This document shows positions 43,858 to 52,799 of a stretch of 64,000 nt of DNA, in pieces (positions within the stretch are counted from its first letter, which is position 1; each line of letters begins with the position of its first letter). Source of the DNA: Chlamydiota bacterium. Lineage in GTDB: Bacteria > Chlamydiota > Chlamydiia > Chlamydiales > JAAKFR01. The notes under the pieces were generated by a model that had not been told where the DNA came from, made no database searches, and worked only from the letters and a program-made list of their open reading frames with translations. The translations under genes were made by a program, and so were the position numbers. The DNA lies in contig JAJFLX010000001.1 in assembly GCA_021772465.1 (NCBI GenBank), forward strand, positions 186,001 through 250,000, in the 5' to 3' direction.

Positions 43858-46128
43858 TTATTGAGCAAGAGAAGTTTCAAGCTTTCTCGCAAAGTTTTTC
43901 GGAAAAAAGGGTTCATTTTTCAGTGTTTGGGCAATCATTTTTGCCTCCTCTGCATTGCCCAAGGCAATATGGGCTAAAGCGAGTTGAAAGCGTAGACCAT
44001 AAGCAGCGATCCACCCTGATGAATCGGCTAATTTCAACCCCTCTAATGCCATCCTTTTGGCCGACTCCCACTCTCCCATCCTACGGTAGTAGTCTGAGAG
44101 GTAATAGTAGGCCTCACGGTTTTGTGGATCGCGCTCAAGGACTTTATGATACCAAGAGATCACAGCATCACTTGGCTCCTCTAAAGCCTCTTGCAGCTGA
44201 GCGCAAGCCACTCCCAGCTGAACCTCCAATAAAGGATCATCAACGTGCCGGAGCCCCTCTTGACAAATCGAACGAGCCGATTCGATCTCTCCTTTTGAGA
44301 TAGCCTTTTGAACGAGATGTTCAAGCTGGAAGAACACTTGCCTCTGGAGTTTACGTTTGGGATCAAAACGGGTCAGCTCGCCTCTCTTTTTGAGAGTCTC
44401 TTTCACAAGTCGCCCCTTCTGGGGGCTGCCTAAAAATGAGCCAAAATCTGATCGGTTTGTGATGAAGGAGGTAGACTCTTTAGCGCCCAGGTCTATCAAC
44501 ACAGCTTTACTCACCTCATCTACAGAAAACTCGCCGAGTTGTTCGCGGTTTACAACTCTACGATTTAACTCCTTTTCTTTTGCTAAAAAATTGAAGCGTG
44601 AGCGGTCAGACAAGCACCCGAGTAAGGGGGCTACGATCGGTTTATTTGCAAGGACGAGCTCTTTCAAAGTAGACGCATCTAAAAAGACATCGCAGTCGAT
44701 GAGCAGAAGAGCGTCAGCTCCCAACTTCTCAGCATGCCTCCACGCTTTTTCACGAAACTCTCCATTTTTTAGATCTCTTTGCGCCTCAAAGAATATGGAG
44801 TGATAAGAGCCTACTCCTTTTTGGGCCCACGCCTCTAAAATAGCAGCCGAATCGTCGCGGCTCTTATTACAAGCGACAAAGAGGTCGATGTTGTTTTTGT
44901 CATAATGCAGCTGCTCAATTGCTTCTAAAAAGGAGGGAAGTAAAGGGGCTTGGCTCTTTGCAACAAAGGCAATCAACACTCTCTTCTCGGGCATCGCTGG
45001 GAAGTATTTTTGATTGGCTTTTACTTTTGCTTTGAAATTTTCTGGCACTTCAGAGCTTGCGATCAATCGGTTGCAAATTGCGTTGGCTTCTGCCTCTAGC
45101 CCCATGAAGTAGGCAGCTACAGAGAGTTGATAGTCGACGCCGTAGTTTTTGATCCAGTCATATCCAAAGAGGACATCCTTTTTCAAGGGTTTCGGAGAGG
45201 CTTGCCACCCTTTGATGAGAGCGTATGCTCGCGAGTAGTTCTTTTGCCAGTTGTAGATCTCTGCTAAACAGTAGACAGGTTCAGCTCGGTGGAAGCGGTA
45301 GAGGTGGGCTTTTTCGTAGGCTTTAGCTACCTCTTCTAGTGGGTGTCTTAATTTCTGTTTGAGGGCAGCAATTTGAAGAAGCGACCAGAAGACCTCCTGG
45401 TCCCATCCCCCCATCAAAACTCTCTTTTCGTACGCTTCAATGGCCTTTTCACGCAAACCCGCATCTCGATAACTCTCTCCAAGATAGAACTGGTAACGCT
45501 GGTTTTCGGGCTCCTCTTCGAGCGCTTCGAGCAAAATATTGGCATTCTTGAGAAATTTCTCAGGATCTTTTGATCTGGCTCCATCTCCTCCATAAACATA
45601 GGTTAATTCATTGAGAGGGGTCGTTTTGTAGTACGTTTTTTCACACACAAGATAGTTGTGCAAGACACCCTCCCACCGCCAGGGGAGATCGGTTCGAATC
45701 AGTTGAATCCGTTCATAGGAGAAAGAGCCTCCTTGGTGAGACCACCTTACGGTGTAGGCTGGCTCTGTCAGAGCTCCAAATTCAAAACCTTCATCATAGG
45801 TAAACCAGTCATCGGCGTCGAGAAAAAGGAGGTAATCCCCCTTCTCTTTTGCCAACTCGAGCGCCTCGGTTCGGTTGTGGCCAAAGTTCTTCCATGGTCT
45901 CTCATGAAGCTCTCCTGGAATATCTTTCATGTGCTCTTTGATGATCTCTTGAGTGCCATCGGTAGAACCGGTATCGACAATTACCCAATAATCAATCAGA
46001 TCTTTTACCGAATCGAGCCCTCTTCGGATGACATGTGCCTCGTTTTTAACAATCATATTCAACACGACGCCCTCCCCGAGGAGGGGCGAGGTAAGGATGA
46101 GAAGTGAAAGAAATAAAGCTCTAAGCAC
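43858..46128 (-). CDS. TPR glycosyltransferase with GT2 and COLGALT-like domains
   Basis: A 756-residue sister of the downstream gene. A signal-peptide-like N-terminus (LFLSLLILTSPLLG) is followed by a GT2 domain nearly identical to that of its neighbour (VVLNMIVKNEAHVIRRGLDS, VDTGSTDGTQ, FLFLDADDWF-like LFLDADDW), TPR helices, a second transferase domain at about 386-590 of the COLGALT-like kind (LIAFVAKSQAPLLPSFLEAI, LLIDCDVFLDASTL), and further TPRs to the end. It lacks the PLOD-like domain. It starts with GTG at 46128 with a weak ribosome site and ends six bases before the next gene. The pair clearly arose by tandem duplication. Confidence 0.8.
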   Translation of the reverse strand: MLRALFLSLLILTSPLLGEGVVLNMIVKNEAHVIRRGLDSVKDLIDYWVIVDTGSTDGTQEIIKEHMKDIPGELHERPWKNFGHNRTEALELAKEKGDYLLFLDADDWFTYDEGFEFGALTEPAYTVRWSHQGGSFSYERIQLIRTDLPWRWEGVLHNYLVCEKTYYKTTPLNELTYVYGGDGARSKDPEKFLKNANILLEALEEEPENQRYQFYLGESYRDAGLREKAIEAYEKRVLMGGWDQEVFWSLLQIAALKQKLRHPLEEVAKAYEKAHLYRFHRAEPVYCLAEIYNWQKNYSRAYALIKGWQASPKPLKKDVLFGYDWIKNYGVDYQLSVAAYFMGLEAEANAICNRLIASSEVPENFKAKVKANQKYFPAMPEKRVLIAFVAKSQAPLLPSFLEAIEQLHYDKNNIDLFVACNKSRDDSAAILEAWAQKGVGSYHSIFFEAQRDLKNGEFREKAWRHAEKLGADALLLIDCDVFLDASTLKELVLANKPIVAPLLGCLSDRSRFNFLAKEKELNRRVVNREQLGEFSVDEVSKAVLIDLGAKESTSFITNRSDFGSFLGSPQKGRLVKETLKKRGELTRFDPKRKLQRQVFFQLEHLVQKAISKGEIESARSICQEGLRHVDDPLLEVQLGVACAQLQEALEEPSDAVISWYHKVLERDPQNREAYYYLSDYYRRMGEWESAKRMALEGLKLADSSGWIAAYGLRFQLALAHIALGNAEEAKMIAQTLKNEPFFPKNFARKLETSLAQ

Positions 46129-46215
46129 AACAAGCCCGGTTTTAAAAACTAAGATAGTAGTTCGATCGAGATTTATCTAAAAGAGTTTTTACGTGCGCAT
46201 TTTTTCGATCCCCCC

Positions 46216-46246
46216 AAAAAAAAAGGCCCTCCGAGAAGGGCCTTTT
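46216..46246 (-). terminator. Intrinsic terminator of the collagen-like gene
   Basis: A 10-bp stem (AAAAGGCCCT with AGGGCCTTTT) around a 6-base loop, followed on the minus strand by a run of nine T. It lies 21 bases after the collagen gene stop and separates it from the glycosyltransferase genes. Confidence 0.82.
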
Positions 46247-46267
46247 CACTATCGCATGGAGAGACGG

Positions 46268-47269
46268 TTAATCCAGCTTCTGAATAAAGAGCTGCCGGCT
46301 ACCTGCTTGCGTCTCAAGGTCAATTGTAGTACCTGTAGTCACATCAAAGCTGAGAGTCGTTGTAGCTGTCACTACGAGACTAAAGGTCATACTTGGGGCA
46401 AAGTTTGCCGCGTTAAACACCACCCTGGGAGTCCCACCCCCCGTGAATGTCCCCGATCCTCCGGTGAGCGTGGCAATGCAATTTCCAAGACCAGAACCTG
46501 AAGTAATAAGGCTCAACTGGACGAGATAGGTTCCTGGATCAAGATCCCAACCAGCGTTGGAGTTACTCGATGCCGTTTCCGGAGTTACACCTGGACTGCC
46601 GATAGTGAAAGTTGAAAGCGAACTGATAATAATCGACTGACCGGTTGTATAAGAATCGGACGTCTCAGACCCATTTGAAATGGTAAAAAATGCATCTGCA
46701 GCACTTTCAGGGCCCGTTGGACCGGTTGGTCCAACAATCCCGCTCGGGCCGGTGGGGCCAGTAGTTCCAACGGGTCCAGTCGGCCCAGTAGGACCTACAA
46801 TTCCTGTTGGCCCTGTGGGCCCAGCAACGCCAGTAGCACCCGTTAGACCTGTGGGTCCTGTCGCCCCTGTCGCTCCCGCCACGCCCGTTGGACCTGTCGG
46901 GCCGGTAGCTCCAACTCCTGTCGGACCGGTAGATCCTATTGGACCAGTTGGACCTGTCGGTCCAGTAGCTCCGGTTGTTCCAACTGAACCCGTTGGGCCA
47001 GTAGCGCCCGCTGGGCCTGTAGGACCTGTCGCTCCTGTCGTGCCAATCGGACCGGTTGGACCGGTCACACCCGATGGGCCAGTGGGTCCGGTCGGCCCTG
47101 TAGGGCCGCCGATAGGACCTCCAGGTCCTGTAGGGCCTGGGGGCCCCGGAGGACCAGGAAGACAATCACAGCTCCCCGATTTCACCTCATCCAAGCAAAT
47201 GATCTCCTCAGCAAATCCTAAGTGCCCCACCATAAAAACAAACGATAAAAGTAACGATATCCGCATCAT
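46268..47269 (-). CDS. Secreted collagen-like protein with Gly-Pro-Thr repeats
   Basis: A 333-residue protein with AAGGAG before its ATG. Residues 1-20 are a signal peptide ([15 protein letters not shown]). A short Cys-containing linker (SGSCDCLPG) leads into about 50 collagen triplets at 39-188, with two small breaks in register (near 54 and 118). The third position is mostly Thr; the whole repeat has no Lys, Arg or Asp. The C-terminal 143 residues are a Ser/Thr/Gly-rich beta domain ending RQLFIQKLD, resembling the trimerising heads of BclA-type bacterial collagens. Likely a surface fibre or adhesin, trimeric, with Thr as glycosylation sites. Own promoter and terminator. Confidence 0.9.
   Translation of the reverse strand: MMRISLLLSFVFMVGHLGFAEEIICLDEVKSGSCDCLPGPPGPPGPTGPGGPIGGPTGPTGPTGPSGVTGPTGPIGTTGATGPTGPAGATGPTGSVGTTGATGPTGPTGPIGSTGPTGVGATGPTGPTGVAGATGATGPTGLTGATGVAGPTGPTGIVGPTGPTGPVGTTGPTGPSGIVGPTGPTGPESAADAFFTISNGSETSDSYTTGQSIIISSLSTFTIGSPGVTPETASSNSNAGWDLDPGTYLVQLSLITSGSGLGNCIATLTGGSGTFTGGGTPRVVFNAANFAPSMTFSLVVTATTTLSFDVTTGTTIDLETQAGSRQLFIQKLD
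46706..47155 (-). repeat. Collagen-coding tandem repeat
   Basis: About 450 bases of imperfect 9-base units coding Gly-x-Thr/Gly-Pro-y, with GGNCC-rich composition on both strands. The same DNA gives long open frames on the other strands, which are artefacts of the repeat. Such arrays change length easily by slippage. Confidence 0.9.
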
Positions 47270-47296
47270 GACTCAAACTCCTTCACAAAGAGAGGG

Positions 47297-47325
47297 AATT
47301 TACAAAAAGTTTATTTTGTCGACAA
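47297..47325 (-). promoter_or_regulatory. Candidate promoter of the collagen-like gene
   Basis: TTGTCG (4 of 6), a 17-base spacer and TAAATT (4 of 6), with the -10 ending 27 bases before the ATG. Consensus match by eye. Confidence 0.35.
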
Positions 47326-47391
47326 GAAAAAAATTTATGCGGGGCTGGGTTGAAAAATTTAGTGCACTCACCTTCAACCCTCTTTGAAAGC

Positions 47392-47420
47392 AAAAACCCC
47401 AGAGGTCGCCCTCTGAGGTT
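47392..47420 (-). terminator. Intrinsic terminator of the Cys-rich outer-membrane protein gene
   Basis: An 11-bp stem on the minus strand (AACCTCAGAGG with CCTCTGGGGTT, one G-T wobble) with a GCGA loop, followed by TTTTTG. Thirty bases after the gene stop. Confidence 0.78.
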
Positions 47421-47449
47421 TTAATCACAAGGAAGAAATTAGCCCACTT

Positions 47450-48358
47450 CTAGAAATTCTTCTCAAATTTACAGGTATCTGTTGTGATGATGATTGGATT
47501 CCTAAAGACCCTAGGAATGCAATTGTAGATACATTTTGGCAGACAGCAGAAAGGAAGGGTCCAGTAAACCTGACCTTGAGGTTTAGTTCTAAAAATCCGA
47601 TCGTAAGTGATCAAGAAATCTAGCTGAAGAGACTCGCAAAATGTGAGCGTTGCACGCCCCATCCCTCCCACAATACCATCAGCGCAGATGCTGCTCCCAG
47701 AGGTATCAAAGAAGTAAGGGCCCGCTGCTAAGTAGACGCAAAGGCTATTGCAAAAATAGAAAGAGCGTCCCAGCTCAAGATCGACCCCCCACATCGCTGT
47801 CTGAAAGCGAAAGCGGTCGGCGAAAAAAGTATCGGTAAGATCAAAGCGCTCTCGACTTTCAAAAGCGCTCTTATCCCCTACTGGAATGTAGCCATTCATT
47901 CTAAAGTCGACATAAGGTGTAAATAACTCCCCCCCAAGACCTATCTGATTGAAAGTGTGTCCAAGCTCTCTTCGGTTGTCGTAAAAAACATTGACTCCAA
48001 CCATTGAGCCACAACTATCGAGAAAAGCTCTCCATCCTACTCCAAAATTTCCAGCAAAATTGCCATCATCGACCGATTGCAATTGAACGTCTAAAAACAT
48101 GTAATTGGCAAGTGTTGGAAGCGGCTGAACCACCATAAACCCACCCCCAACAAACCCATTGTCATAACTTCTTCCATCCCCCCCCCTTCCAACGAAAAAG
48201 GGAAGATAGAGCTGACCGCAGGGCACTGCAGAGCAGGGATCACAAAGTGAAGTGCACTCATCTATGCAGTCATATTCTGGCTCATAGACATAGTCCGCTA
48301 CAAGAGGGGTTGCATTCCAGGCAGCAACTGCGCCTAATAGTATAAGCCATTTTCTCAT
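47450..48358 (-). CDS. Cys-rich outer-membrane beta-barrel protein
   Basis: A 302-residue exported protein; the ATG with GAGGAA upstream gives a signal peptide (KWLILLGAVAAWNATPLVA). The rest is built of amphipathic beta strands with aromatic girdles, for example FGVGWRAFLDSCGSMVGVNV and FYDNRRELGHTFNQIGLGGE, similar to inverse-autotransporter-type barrels of environmental chlamydiae. It has 15 Cys, five of them in CIDECTSLCDPCSAVPC just after the signal peptide and five in the C-terminal LPFCCLPKCIYNC region plus end. Chlamydial envelopes are held together by disulfide-linked Cys-rich proteins, so a structural role is plausible. A separate unit with its own terminator. Confidence 0.78.
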   Translation of the reverse strand: MRKWLILLGAVAAWNATPLVADYVYEPEYDCIDECTSLCDPCSAVPCGQLYLPFFVGRGGDGRSYDNGFVGGGFMVVQPLPTLANYMFLDVQLQSVDDGNFAGNFGVGWRAFLDSCGSMVGVNVFYDNRRELGHTFNQIGLGGELFTPYVDFRMNGYIPVGDKSAFESRERFDLTDTFFADRFRFQTAMWGVDLELGRSFYFCNSLCVYLAAGPYFFDTSGSSICADGIVGGMGRATLTFCESLQLDFLITYDRIFRTKPQGQVYWTLPFCCLPKCIYNCIPRVFRNPIIITTDTCKFEKNF

Positions 48359-48451
48359 GCATTCCTCGAATACTTGCGATTTGGAGTTGTTTTCCACACA
48401 TAGGACAAAGCGCTTTTATGCACAACTTTTTTTGATTCTAGCAATTTTTTT

Positions 48452-49810
48452 TCACACACCCTGGGGTTTAGTACGCACCGTAAAAAGGACCGTCAAAAAT
48501 CCTATCAAAGCGAAAAGAGCGGCCGCAAAAGAAACCGCTGAAAAAGCAACCACCTGAGATCCGCTAGCGCGCGCGGTCGAAAAGAAGATGGTACTCATAA
48601 GCGCCATCCCAGTCGTAGAAGCGAGCTGGCGTGTCGCAGTTGTGATTCCAGAAGCAGAGCCCAGCTGGTGTCCACTCACCTGTGATAGGGCAAGCGCTAC
48701 GGTTGGAGACATGATAAGGGGTATTCCACACCCAAAAGAGAGGAGCCCTGGAAGCATCCACGCGATACTTTCAGTTCCAGGATTGAAAATAAACCAGACC
48801 AATCCAAAGGCTAAAATCGCAAAACCGGCCAAAAGCGGATTGCGGGGACCATATTTATCAGCTAAAAAGCCCCCTAAAGGGGCCATCATAAACACGGGAA
48901 AGACTGCAATGAAGATGACAAGTCCTGCTCGAACTGGACTAAAGCCCAAATAATCTTGAAAATAAACCGCCCAAAGCACCGTCACCATCACAATCACTTG
49001 GGAGAGAAAGATAAACACGTTCGCTGCTGTAAAAAGCTTGATTTTAAATATTTTCAAATCGACCAGTGGGTGTCTTGTGTGCGTTGAAATCCAGGCAAAA
49101 AGAAAAAACAGCAGAGGACTAGCCCCTATAAGAGCGAGCGTTTTCAAAGAGAGCCACCCCCACTCATTAGACTGCATCAAACCCACAACAAGAGACGAGA
49201 CAGCGAGCACCAGCATCCCTGCGCCTGTAAAATGAAAGGTCTCTTCTTTGCGCTTATTCGGCGGCACAATCAAAAAGGTCATGATAACGCCAAAGATGAC
49301 CAAGGGGATATTGAGGAAAAAAATGCTTCTCCACGAAATGTATTGGGTGAGAAATCCCCCCACAGCGGGTCCAAGAATCATAAAAATCGAGCTAATGCCT
49401 GTATTGATTCCAATGGCTTTAGCTCGCTCTCCTTCTGGAAAAGTGGAGATGAGCAGCGCCGTTGTAGTTGGAACAGTTAAAGCGCCCCCAAGCCCTTGAA
49501 GCACCCTTCCAGCCAAAATTCCCGCTTGAGAAAAACTCAGACCACTCCAAAGAGAGCCAAGACCGAAGATAGTGAGTCCCCAAACCATGATACGTCGTCG
49601 ACCATAGAGATCGCTCAGCCTCCCTCCTATCAATAGAAAAACCGTAAGTGTCAAGAGATAGGAATTGACGACCCAGATGAGCGCTAAGGGCGAGAAGTTG
49701 AGTTGTTTTTGAATCGAAGGGAGCGCCACGGGCATGACGGTGTTGTCCAAAAACACGACAGACGTTGCACTCGTTGTCACAAAGAGGATCCACCATTTTT
49801 TTCTTCTCAT
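48452..49810 (-). CDS. MFS drug:H+ antiporter, DHA2/EmrB-QacA type
   Basis: A 452-residue transporter with about 14 hydrophobic segments. MFS signatures: FLDNTVMPVALPSIQ in helix 1 (the DHA2 D-x-T-V-x-x-A-L-P motif), the loop GGRLSDLYGRRRIMVWG between helices 2 and 3, and GRVLQGLGGALTVP in helix 4 with GPAVGGFLTQYISWRSIFF (antiporter motif C region). It probably exports small toxic compounds; substrate unknown. The ATG overlaps the nadE stop by four bases, so it is the third gene of nqrF-nadE-MFS. It is 25 kb from the lanthipeptide genes and of a type not normally used for peptide export. Confidence 0.9.
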   Translation of the reverse strand: MRRKKWWILFVTTSATSVVFLDNTVMPVALPSIQKQLNFSPLALIWVVNSYLLTLTVFLLIGGRLSDLYGRRRIMVWGLTIFGLGSLWSGLSFSQAGILAGRVLQGLGGALTVPTTTALLISTFPEGERAKAIGINTGISSIFMILGPAVGGFLTQYISWRSIFFLNIPLVIFGVIMTFLIVPPNKRKEETFHFTGAGMLVLAVSSLVVGLMQSNEWGWLSLKTLALIGASPLLFFLFAWISTHTRHPLVDLKIFKIKLFTAANVFIFLSQVIVMVTVLWAVYFQDYLGFSPVRAGLVIFIAVFPVFMMAPLGGFLADKYGPRNPLLAGFAILAFGLVWFIFNPGTESIAWMLPGLLSFGCGIPLIMSPTVALALSQVSGHQLGSASGITTATRQLASTTGMALMSTIFFSTARASGSQVVAFSAVSFAAALFALIGFLTVLFTVRTKPQGV

Positions 49811-51447
49811 TTCAAATTCCACTGTTGCACGATAGGGAAATGGCGACCGACTGAAAACGCTTTCTTTGTTACACGCAAGCCCGGGGGCGCTTGTTGTCTT
49901 TTATATTCGCTTTGATGGATTTTACGCACGAGGCTTTTGACCAAATCATAGGTGAGATGGTGCTCCCGAGCAATTTGCTCGATCGATTTGTGCTCTTCAA
50001 CATAGCCGCAAAGAACTCGGTCGATCACATCGTAATCGGGTAGTGAATCACGATCTTTTTGCCCCTCTCGGAGCTCAGCAGAGGGCGGCTTGCTAAAAAT
50101 CGACTCGGGAATAAGCGGTGCATCTCTATTGATCCAACCGGCAAGCTCATACACTCTCTTTTTTGAGACGTCGCTAAGCACTCCAAGCCCCCCACAGAGA
50201 TCGCCATAAAGCGTCGTATAACCCAAAGCCATCTCACTTTTATTGCCCGTTCCAAGGAGCAAATGACCCATTTTGTTGGAAAAAGCCATTAAAATCACAC
50301 CCCGAATACGCGCTTGAAGATTCTCTTCGGTCACATCAGGAGCCCATCCTACAAAGTGAGGTTCAAGCTCTTGAATAAGCGTTGTATAGGTTTTTTCGAT
50401 TGAGATCTCTCGGAGCTCAATATCGAGATTTTGCGCCAGCTCTCTTGCGTCTCGCTTCCCCTCTTCAGAAGAAAACCGGGAGGGAAGAGCGAGGCCTAAA
50501 ACATTTTCAGAGCCCAGAGCATCGACAGCGAGCGCTGCAACGACTGCAGAATCAATTCCTCCCGATATCCCTAAACACGCTTTTTCAAAACCGAGTTTAA
50601 AAAAATAATCTCGAATCCCCAACAAGAGCGCCTCATAAACCCCTTCGATCCCCTCAGCTGGCAAGCTTGTGGGTGGGCTCTTTTTCTCAAGATCGATAAA
50701 AAGAAAATCCTCTTCAAATTGCTTGGCTACTTGAATAAGCTCCCCTTCCCCATCTACATAGAGGCTGCTCCCATCAAAAATCAAACTGTCATTGCCCCCT
50801 ACTTGATTGCAAAAAAGAACAGGACAACTTACCTCATGAGCTACTGTTTGGCATACCTCGATACGCTTTGAAACTCGCCCTAAACAGAAAGGAGAGGCGC
50901 TCAAGTTGAGAAGAAGTTCAGGGCGCTCAGAAGCGAGATCAGCGACAGGGTCAATGGGATAGTTGCACCCCTCAACTGACCCTTCGAGCTTCCAAATGTC
51001 CTCACAAATGGTGATAGCAATCCGCTTTCCTTTCAAACTCCACACATGCGTGGGACCGGCTGGCTCAAAGTAACGCCTCTCAATAAACACGTCGTAGTCA
51101 GGAAGCAAGGTTTTGTCTTGAAAGCCGACGAGCTCTCCAGAGTCGATGATTGCAGCGGTGTTGTAGAGGCCTTTCTCACTAGATGTTGGATTTTTTCGGA
51201 CAGTGCCGACAATGGCGATGAGCCCAGAGCTTGCCTCGAGAATCGTTTCAAGCTCTGCCTCTAGCGCCTCAATAAAACTAGGCATCAAAAGAAGGTCATT
51301 TGGGGGGTAACCACAAAGCGCAAGCTCTGGAAAGAGAATAAGATCTGCCCCCAGTTTTTTGGCCCTAGTCATCGAGTCGATGATCTTTTGTCGATTGCTC
51401 TTTAGAGCTCCAACTGTGGGATTGATTTGAGCTAGAACAACCTTCAT
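49807..51447 (-). CDS. nadE: Glutamine-dependent NAD+ synthetase
   Basis: A 546-residue two-domain enzyme. The N-terminal nitrilase-type glutaminase has its triad in LFPELALCGYPPNDLL (Glu), FQDKTLLPDYDVF (Lys) and IAITICEDIWKLE (Cys). The C-terminal synthetase has the ATP-pyrophosphatase loop GISGGIDSAVVAALAVDALG and GTGNKSEMALGYTTLYGD. It amidates deamido-NAD with ammonia made in the glutaminase half. It starts one base inside the nqrF stop (TGATG). Presence means the cell can finish NAD synthesis itself, in contrast to C. trachomatis, which to my knowledge imports NAD. Confidence 0.95.
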   Translation of the reverse strand: MKVVLAQINPTVGALKSNRQKIIDSMTRAKKLGADLILFPELALCGYPPNDLLLMPSFIEALEAELETILEASSGLIAIVGTVRKNPTSSEKGLYNTAAIIDSGELVGFQDKTLLPDYDVFIERRYFEPAGPTHVWSLKGKRIAITICEDIWKLEGSVEGCNYPIDPVADLASERPELLLNLSASPFCLGRVSKRIEVCQTVAHEVSCPVLFCNQVGGNDSLIFDGSSLYVDGEGELIQVAKQFEEDFLFIDLEKKSPPTSLPAEGIEGVYEALLLGIRDYFFKLGFEKACLGISGGIDSAVVAALAVDALGSENVLGLALPSRFSSEEGKRDARELAQNLDIELREISIEKTYTTLIQELEPHFVGWAPDVTEENLQARIRGVILMAFSNKMGHLLLGTGNKSEMALGYTTLYGDLCGGLGVLSDVSKKRVYELAGWINRDAPLIPESIFSKPPSAELREGQKDRDSLPDYDVIDRVLCGYVEEHKSIEQIAREHHLTYDLVKSLVRKIHQSEYKRQQAPPGLRVTKKAFSVGRHFPIVQQWNLK

Positions 51448-52760
51448 CAGCTCCCAAAGTCATCGAGTACAATATTCTCTCTTGGAACGCCATAATCATC
51501 GAGCAGTTTCAATACACTGGTATTGTGTAGAGGAGGGCCACAGACGTAGTAGAGGCACTCTTCAGGCTCTTCCATCTCTTTGAGTTGCCCAAGCTCGAAG
51601 GCTTTGAAAAGGAAATTCGTTTTGAGAGGATCCTCTTTGGGCCACCCCGCTTCAAGATCTTCAGGGAGAGGTTCAGAGAGAGCTAAATGGTAGCGAAAAT
51701 TTGGATGGGCTTGATCGAGCGCCTCATACTCCTCTTGATAGATATTCTCCTTAAGAGAACGGGCTCCATACCAGAAATCGACTTGCCTGTTTGTCTTTTC
51801 AGTATTGAAAAGGTGAAGTACATGACTTCTTCCAAAAGAAGACCCTGCGCCTCCTATTAAGAAAATTAAAGGGCGGTTATCTTCAATCATAAAGGACTCC
51901 CCGTAGGGCCCTGAAAGGCGCACCTTATCTCCAGGCTTGAGAGAGAACGTGTACGAGGAGCAAATACCCCAGGGCACTTTGTCCACAAGCTCCCCTTTGA
52001 TAAAGGGAGGGGTTGCAATCCGGATATTGAATTTGAGCGTGCGCCCCTCAGCAGGGTAAGAGGCCATGGAGTAAGCTCGAATCACCTCGCCCTTCGTAAG
52101 GCTTGTAAAATCAACTGAGCGTCCAAAAAGCTTAAATTGCTCCCAATCAGGGTAGTACTTCGAGTCCATGGTCGCTTTCCACTCATCGGTGTTTGTTTTG
52201 AAAGGAGGGACATGGAATTGCAGATAGCCTCCAGAGCGGTAAGGAACCTCTTCCCCCTCTGGTAGCTCAACCACCAATTCTTTGATAAACGTTGCTACAT
52301 TTTCATTACTCGTCACTACCGCTTCCCACTCTTTTACCTCTAAGTAGCGCTCTTCAACGTGGACATGGAGATCATTTTTCACTTTGAGCTGACAAGAGAG
52401 TCGCCACCCCTCTTTGAGCTCCTTTTTTGTAAAAGTGGCTTTGTCAGTCTCAAGGGGCTCTTCTTTTCCATCGAGGATTTGAAGACGGCACTGTTTGCAA
52501 GTCGCTTTACCTCCGCAAGGAGAGGGAACAGGAATTCCTTCACTTGAAAGGGCTGCGAGTAACGTTTGAGAACCCGCAACTGTCTTCGTCAAATCGGGAT
52601 CGTCATTGATTCGAATCTGGCAAGGAGTCGTTCTTACGAGCTTCTTTTTTGTGTAAAGAATCATGACCGTTAGAGCCAGACCTATCACAATAAAGGCAAC
52701 AGCTGCTGCAATGACAAGGGTAAAGCCTTCAACGAACTGTCCAAGCATTAGAAAAGTCAT
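51447..52760 (-). CDS. nqrF: Na+-translocating NADH:quinone reductase subunit F
   Basis: A 437-residue membrane-anchored subunit. One N-terminal helix (about 13-36), a 2Fe-2S ferredoxin domain with ligands Cys82, Cys88, Cys91 (SPCGGKATCKQC) and Cys123 (WRLSC), then FAD-binding (IRAYSMASYPAEG) and NADH-binding (FLIGGAGSSFGRSH, YYVCGPPLHN) domains. NqrF takes electrons from NADH and passes them into the sodium-pumping complex; the gradient would drive the two NSS symporters. Other nqr subunits are not in the window, as in C. trachomatis, where nqrF (CT740) is separate. Usual length about 410-430. Confidence 0.95.
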   Translation of the reverse strand: MTFLMLGQFVEGFTLVIAAAVAFIVIGLALTVMILYTKKKLVRTTPCQIRINDDPDLTKTVAGSQTLLAALSSEGIPVPSPCGGKATCKQCRLQILDGKEEPLETDKATFTKKELKEGWRLSCQLKVKNDLHVHVEERYLEVKEWEAVVTSNENVATFIKELVVELPEGEEVPYRSGGYLQFHVPPFKTNTDEWKATMDSKYYPDWEQFKLFGRSVDFTSLTKGEVIRAYSMASYPAEGRTLKFNIRIATPPFIKGELVDKVPWGICSSYTFSLKPGDKVRLSGPYGESFMIEDNRPLIFLIGGAGSSFGRSHVLHLFNTEKTNRQVDFWYGARSLKENIYQEEYEALDQAHPNFRYHLALSEPLPEDLEAGWPKEDPLKTNFLFKAFELGQLKEMEEPEECLYYVCGPPLHNTSVLKLLDDYGVPRENIVLDDFGS

Positions 52761-52799
52761 ATTCTCTTATATTACCTTTTCTAGTAATCTCTTTACAAT

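Noticed and set aside
46680..47387. Long plus-strand frame coding Pro-Val-Gly repeats
   Set aside because: It is the antisense of the collagen repeat; the GGNCC-rich repeat keeps several frames open. The minus frame has the signal peptide, ribosome site and terminator.
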